64,000 nt of DNA from Apricaphanius iberus (taxonomy: Eukaryota > Chordata > Actinopteri > Cyprinodontiformes > Aphaniidae). Shown piece after piece: positions 60,101 through 64,000 of this stretch. The DNA is taken from the NCBI GenBank assembly GCA_028564705.1, contig JAPXFQ010000132.1, positions 434,001 through 498,000 of the forward strand, written 5' to 3'. Each line of letters begins with the position of its first letter. Positions within the stretch are counted from its first letter, which is position 1. The position numbers and the translations under genes are program-made. Under the pieces are notes generated by a model that saw only the letters and a program-made list of their open reading frames with translations, searched no databases and was not told the origin of the DNA.

Positions 60101-60505
60101 CAGCACAGCCAGTTCGTCGATCTTATTCGGTAGTGAGTTAACGTTTCCCATGATCATCGACGGTACCGGAGGCTTGTATCTCCACTTCTCTGCTAGCCGC
60201 TTAGCTTTTAGCAAAGCGCCGGCTCTGCAGCCTCGGTACGGCTTCCTTACCTCGTCAGGTAAACATGGAACCACACCGATGCGGGACTTTGCTCTCAGAG
60301 CGTGTAGAAAGTTCCTCGAGTAAACGAGTCTCGGCTTCGAAGAATCCATATCCATAGGATAGAGTAATACCTTTCTAGAGAACCAAGAAAGTAACAAAAA
60401 ATACCACGAAATAAAAAATAGAAAGTAGGAAAAGTGTGTGAGTACACGGAGCTGCTAGAGAGGCTGCCGCTCGTGCTGGCGCCTAGGTCACACTGCTGTG
60501 TGTGA
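57156..60505 (-). mobile_element. L2-type LINE, nearly full length, inserted in polymerase copy C
   Basis: Minus strand. It starts near 60,505 with a GC-rich 5' leader, contains the long ORF described below, and ends with AATAAAGTA and a (TATC)n tail at 57,157-57,180. The polymerase reading resumes on both sides (60,540 and 56,785). The 3' tail repeat is typical of this LINE group. Confidence 0.85.
57461..60397 (-). pseudogene. LINE ORF2: endonuclease and reverse transcriptase
   Basis: One continuous 979-codon frame on the minus strand, broken only by two in-frame stops (TAA at 59,180-59,182 and TAG at 58,124-58,126). The endonuclease domain has 'MIMGNVNSLPNKIDE', 'CLTESWL', 'SGDFNHTTL' and 'GKADHNLVLL'. 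The reverse transcriptase has 'ELNDFRPVALTSHVMKTME', 'FLDFSSAFNTIQP', 'APQGTVLSPVLF' and the catalytic 'FADDTAIV'. The C-terminal part has 'YLGVQLDDKLDW' and 'SPHHPLHNAI'. The protein nicks DNA and copies its RNA at the target. The low number of lesions suggests a fairly young insertion; the clade (L2/CR1-like) is inferred from motifs. Confidence 0.9.
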
Positions 60506-60539
60506 GGGTGGTTGATTTATACCACAACACCACACACCT

Positions 60540-62918
60540 GATAAAGCTCTGTCAGCCTTATTACGTTTACAGGATTCTGTCGGGTTGTTTATCAGTGCAC
60601 AAGCGCGACAGAGAGTGAACACTAGTTTTTCATTTATTTAAGCTGATAACACAGGGAAAAAGAGACCCATAGGGGGTGACACCACCGCTTTAATGAATCA
60701 AAAATACTCTGATAGGATGACAGAGAGGGTATTCCTTTGTTGCGCTGACATAAGGTTATAATGAGGTAACGTCTTGGTACCTCTTGATCAGAAGCGGTGG
60801 TATGCACAAAGCAGTGTTTCAGACTTTCGGTAATTAGACAAAAATTGAATCATGGCGGGGTCGTTTTTACACATTTGTCCATTTGTGCTCCCAAATGCTG
60901 ACAACTTTGATCTTGTGTTTTCTTCTTTCCATCGTTTCAGCATAAATCTTCCCGTTTAGTTTTTTAAAGAGCTGATGTTTTGCGTTAGGATGTGTTTTTT
61001 TTCATGGATGTGCTGAACATTGCTCTCCTAAGAGTTCATAGTAATATTTAACTATTTCAGCATAGCCGTCTACAAAAATCGGCCTATTTTACGCTCACCC
61101 CTATTTAAGGCATGTGTTATTTTTATCTTTTCTTTCTTGGCCATGTACGCTAGCCACATAATAGACATAGAAGAAAACGTTTTACAATGCTCATTGTACT
61201 TGGTGGGTAAGGGTATGGCTAGCGTCTCAGGTTGCAAGTAATTAGACCGGAACACCTTCCTATACGCACTGGAAACAGTTACCTGATGGAAAGGATCCCT
61301 ATTGAAGTCAGCAAATAATTCACCCCAAAACCTTTTGCATGCCTTGTGCAGATACAGACATTGATCAGACTGTAGAAAATGGCCTGTTCTCTAAAATCAA
61401 ATACGTTGTGTGACACTAGTTTGTACCGAGCGTCAAATATTCCTGATCAGCCGGTGACATTTCATCAAAACCGTAACATGAGGGGGATTGGTATACACCC
61501 TTGTAATATAGATTGTTCTCTGAGGACAATTTGTGGGGGAAGAAGCCTTTTGAAGCGTCTGGGAACCCTGAAGCAGTGAGCATTCTGGCCAATTTCATTG
61601 TTAAAAAAAGGCTGTCAGTGAACTTTATTTCAAAGTCAGTTTCTGTAAAACAGAGAATCTTGGCCCCTTGCATGAGAACCCGAGGGTTTATCCCTAATTC
61701 TGCCATGGATTGTAACCAGAGATACGAATTGAACACTATGGCATTATGTGCAACGAAGGTGAACCGAAGAAAAGCCGGTTTCCTCGTGTAATAAAAAATC
61801 ACGCATGCAAGATGAACAAAAAAAAGACCGCTCAACACCAGGTTTTCATACAGATCAAATACGGAATGTGTTTATTTTCGGATGATACAGATGATTCAAT
61901 ATCATAAAAAAAAACATTTCTTGTTAAGTTCTGTGTTAATAAGGGTGGGCTGGATGTAGCATTTGTTGTCCCTTCTATCTTCTGTTTTTGTTTTTTCACT
62001 AGAGACTCGACATTTAGATTTTGGGCACTGGTGTTGATTTTTAGAATCCTTGTATATGTTTCCACAATCTAACCATTTTTTATTTAACTGTCAGAGGCTG
62101 CCCCCTTCACCGGGGACCTTGTGTTTTTCATAGCAGGTTTTGTTGTAACAGATTAGGTTACAGTCTGTACAACACATTAATCGCTTTTCTAACTGCTTAC
62201 AGCTCGTGTTTCGACATACGGGGCAATATCTGTCACAGAAAATTTGCTCAGGTTTATTATACGGTAAAAAACAGTATTGGCAGGTATACTTTGACCCTAA
62301 GAAAGCCTTAAGATTAGTAATTCCATAATAATAGTTTTGGTGTAGAAAAAGAAATACAGGATTATTCCTGTCAGAAAAACCTGTTTCAAATGTTTGTACG
62401 ACTATTTGGCACAGTCCTATGGAACACTACAATTTTTCTATTCACAATTTCTTCAAATTTGCTGATGTCTAAAAAGGTAACGGGGATTTTTACCATTAAC
62501 CCAGCGCTACTTTGTAATCGCTCACCGGACAGCCATGCTTCGCTATCTGTGCAGCCAAGGGCTAACGCATGAGCAAGACAGATTGAGAATCACAGTTCAT
62601 TGTCCTGATTTTGTAGAATGTATGGATGCCTTTTCTTTTTTGATATCATCTCGTTATCAAGCACTATTTGAATTTTGCGTTTACCAGTCCCTCCACGCGG
62701 ATTGTGTATTATTTAAACATTTAATTCTAAACTGTCTTTCGCAGAGATTTGGGTGTTTTAACAAGTCCTCCCAGAAACAAGCTAAATTGATCTAAAATAT
62801 CTTGCGTACCGACCACAAAGGTTTTGTGGTGATGTTGATCCTGGGGTTCTGTGATCTGGTCATTAAATACCACAACGCACCCAACTGAAACAAAGATCTG
62901 AAAGCAGTTTAGCAGCAA
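60540..62918 (-). pseudogene. DNA polymerase B, N-terminal and exonuclease part (copy C)
   Basis: Minus strand. The start has 'VGCVVVFNDQITEP' and 'HHHKTFVVGTQDILDQF' (62,727-62,918). Then comes a Cys-rich region (62,060-62,300, 'YCPVCRNTSCKQLEKR'), Exo I 'CFFYDIESSV' (61,832-62,065, intact), Exo II 'FTFVAHNAIVFNSYL', where the Asp is Asn (61,750), and 'FFPHKLSSENNLYYKGVY'. A later frame has 'FRSNYLQPETLAIPLP' and 'AYMAKKEKIKITHALNRGE' (61,070-61,255). It continues to 'PDKALSALL' at 60,540, then is cut by the LINE-bearing insertion. Several stops and frameshifts. Confidence 0.85.
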
Positions 62919-62969
62919 TCTTAGTCAAAACTAACATTTGTGTCATTCTCAAAACTTTTGGCCACAACT

Positions 62970-63002
62970 GTAGCTATTTTATATATATATACAGTGTGTG
63001 TG

Positions 63003-63044
<42 letters not shown>

Positions 63045-63045
63045 T
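62970..63045. repeat. (TA)n / (TG)n microsatellite
   Basis: Runs of alternating TA around 'cagtgtgtgtgtatg', inside the upstream part of polymerase copy C. Confidence 0.9.
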
Positions 63046-63169
63046 TGCAGTGTAGTTAGTTACTTTCCTCTGGGTATCAGATTGCTGAAAACCAAATGAC
63101 TCTGTTTATAAATCTGGTTGTTCTGCAGCGGATGCTGCATAACAATAAACATTTAAAAAATGACTTCAA

Positions 63170-63745
63170 GCTTATGTCGACATAATGACATATGTCTTGG
63201 AAACTATTTTAAAATTATCTTACTTTGGGTTACTTACAGCCATTATGTCGGAGTTCAATCTCTTGCTCACAATCGATCACAATGCACTTTATCTCCAATC
63301 CAGTATCTACCAACAGGCAAGGTTGGTCTGCCAGAACCGACAAGGGGCAGGACTGACTCTGGTGGCATGGGCGGGACTGGATCTGGTGCAGCTCCACTTT
63401 CTGGTTCAGCTCCACCTTTGTGGTTGTGCAGCGAGCACCCTCTCCTCCTCTACCCTCTGTTTTTACAACTAGGGGAAGCAATTTTATTATCATACTTTAC
63501 CCACGCTGCAAACAATGCAGACTTGTTTGAACATTCATTGGCCCGATCACTTGGGCAGAGGGCAAAAAAGGCTTAAATTGTTTTAGAATACCATAACAGC
63601 AGTAGCTGTCATCGTTTAAACCTCTCAGGAAGGCCGTGGCTGCGTTCTAACAGCGCGGGCTGGTTTGATGTCCTAATAAACGCCACCTTTTGGCATGGCT
63701 GAATCATCACCAGAGGGAGCATCCGTTGGCATGGACCCAGAGAGT
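63170..63745 (-). promoter_or_regulatory. Upstream region of polymerase copy C
   Basis: Minus strand. An 87-codon frame (63,230-63,493) ends with 'LEIKCIVIDCEQEIELRH', weakly similar to the SUMO-interaction-like segment of copy E. Further upstream, 63,620-63,735 matches the block at 44,333-44,430 of copy E. This shows that copy C extends to at least 63,735. Confidence 0.45.
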
Positions 63746-64000
63746 TTTTTTCGGTTTGCTCTGTTTACAACACTTGTACCATAACAGATGTCTTCGTTAT
63801 TGGAGCATTTGAAATAACTACATACAGTATATTTAAATGCAAGTGTATGTAAGAAAATGTTAATATATTGTTTAGGAAAAAAAAGAAAACCTTTTGAAAT
63901 ATTAAGAAGTTAGTTCATCTCATCTTCTACTGCAGTTTGGTGGACTTCAGATGCCTCAACCAAAGAAAATGCTTGAAAGAATGCAAAAAAATTTTTTTCC
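63746..64000. other. No gene seen
   Basis: AT-rich end of the window; the virus-like similarity is no longer recognisable. Confidence 0.4.

Noticed and set aside
44029..63745. Retrovirus-type integrase of Maverick elements
   Set aside because: Looked for an integrase zinc finger and D,D-35-E core on both strands in the virus-like region and found none.

Overview
The window looks like gene-poor, repeat-rich DNA from a ray-finned (teleost) fish. The evidence is the mix of repeats: L2-type LINE pieces, a Penelope-like element, a Tc1 element with IR/DR ends, piggyBac, hAT, THAP-domain and TTAA-flanked non-autonomous elements, tRNA-headed SINEs, and fish-style 'tttatatagcac' interspersed repeats. 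I found no convincing host gene, rRNA or tRNA gene. Almost every coding trace belongs to a mobile or virus-like element, and most are broken.

Layout: 1-31 kb is a patchwork of old transposons: LINE pieces at 1.8-3.4 kb, an inverted pair of TTAA elements at 4.0-4.8 and 6.3-7.0 kb, a hAT transposase relic at 10.4-11.8 kb, an internally deleted piggyBac copy at 14.0-15.2 kb, a THAP fragment at 21.9-22.2 kb, a TTAA-flanked element at 23.3-24.3 kb, and an intron-containing piggyBac transposase pseudogene at 27.8-30.2 kb that is split by a SINE with a 15-bp target duplication. At 32.4-40.5 kb a tandem array with a period of about 61 bp is split by a 7.1-kb LTR retrotransposon with 0.6-kb LTRs and almost no coding capacity. 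At 40.9-42.6 kb lies a multi-exon zinc-finger tyrosine-recombinase-like gene.

The most interesting part is 30.5-31.3 kb and 44.3-63.7 kb. It holds pieces of several copies of a Maverick/Polinton- or adintovirus-like DNA virus: family-B DNA polymerase with an exonuclease domain and a zinc-rich N-terminal region (four separate places), an FtsK/HerA-type packaging ATPase (two copies, each just downstream of a polymerase copy), and a capsid-like protein. Two diverged polymerase-ATPase units sit head to tail on the minus strand (62.9-55.2 kb and 54.9-49.2 kb). One is interrupted by an L2-type LINE (57.2-60.5 kb), the other by a 5'-truncated Penelope-like element (49.5-51.1 kb) inside the ATPase. 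A third polymerase start on the plus strand (44.5-47.4 kb) is preceded by a TATA box and a small ORF with a SUMO-interaction-like motif. It lies between the two halves of one Tc1 element in opposite orientations, which suggests an inversion of about 4.5 kb. A fourth polymerase remnant at 30.8-31.3 kb starts close to where the third one ends, so the two may be halves of one insertion.

All virus-like genes carry frameshifts, stops, deletions or insertions. They read as fossil endogenous copies rather than a working virus. Family assignments rest on motifs read by eye; no database search was possible.
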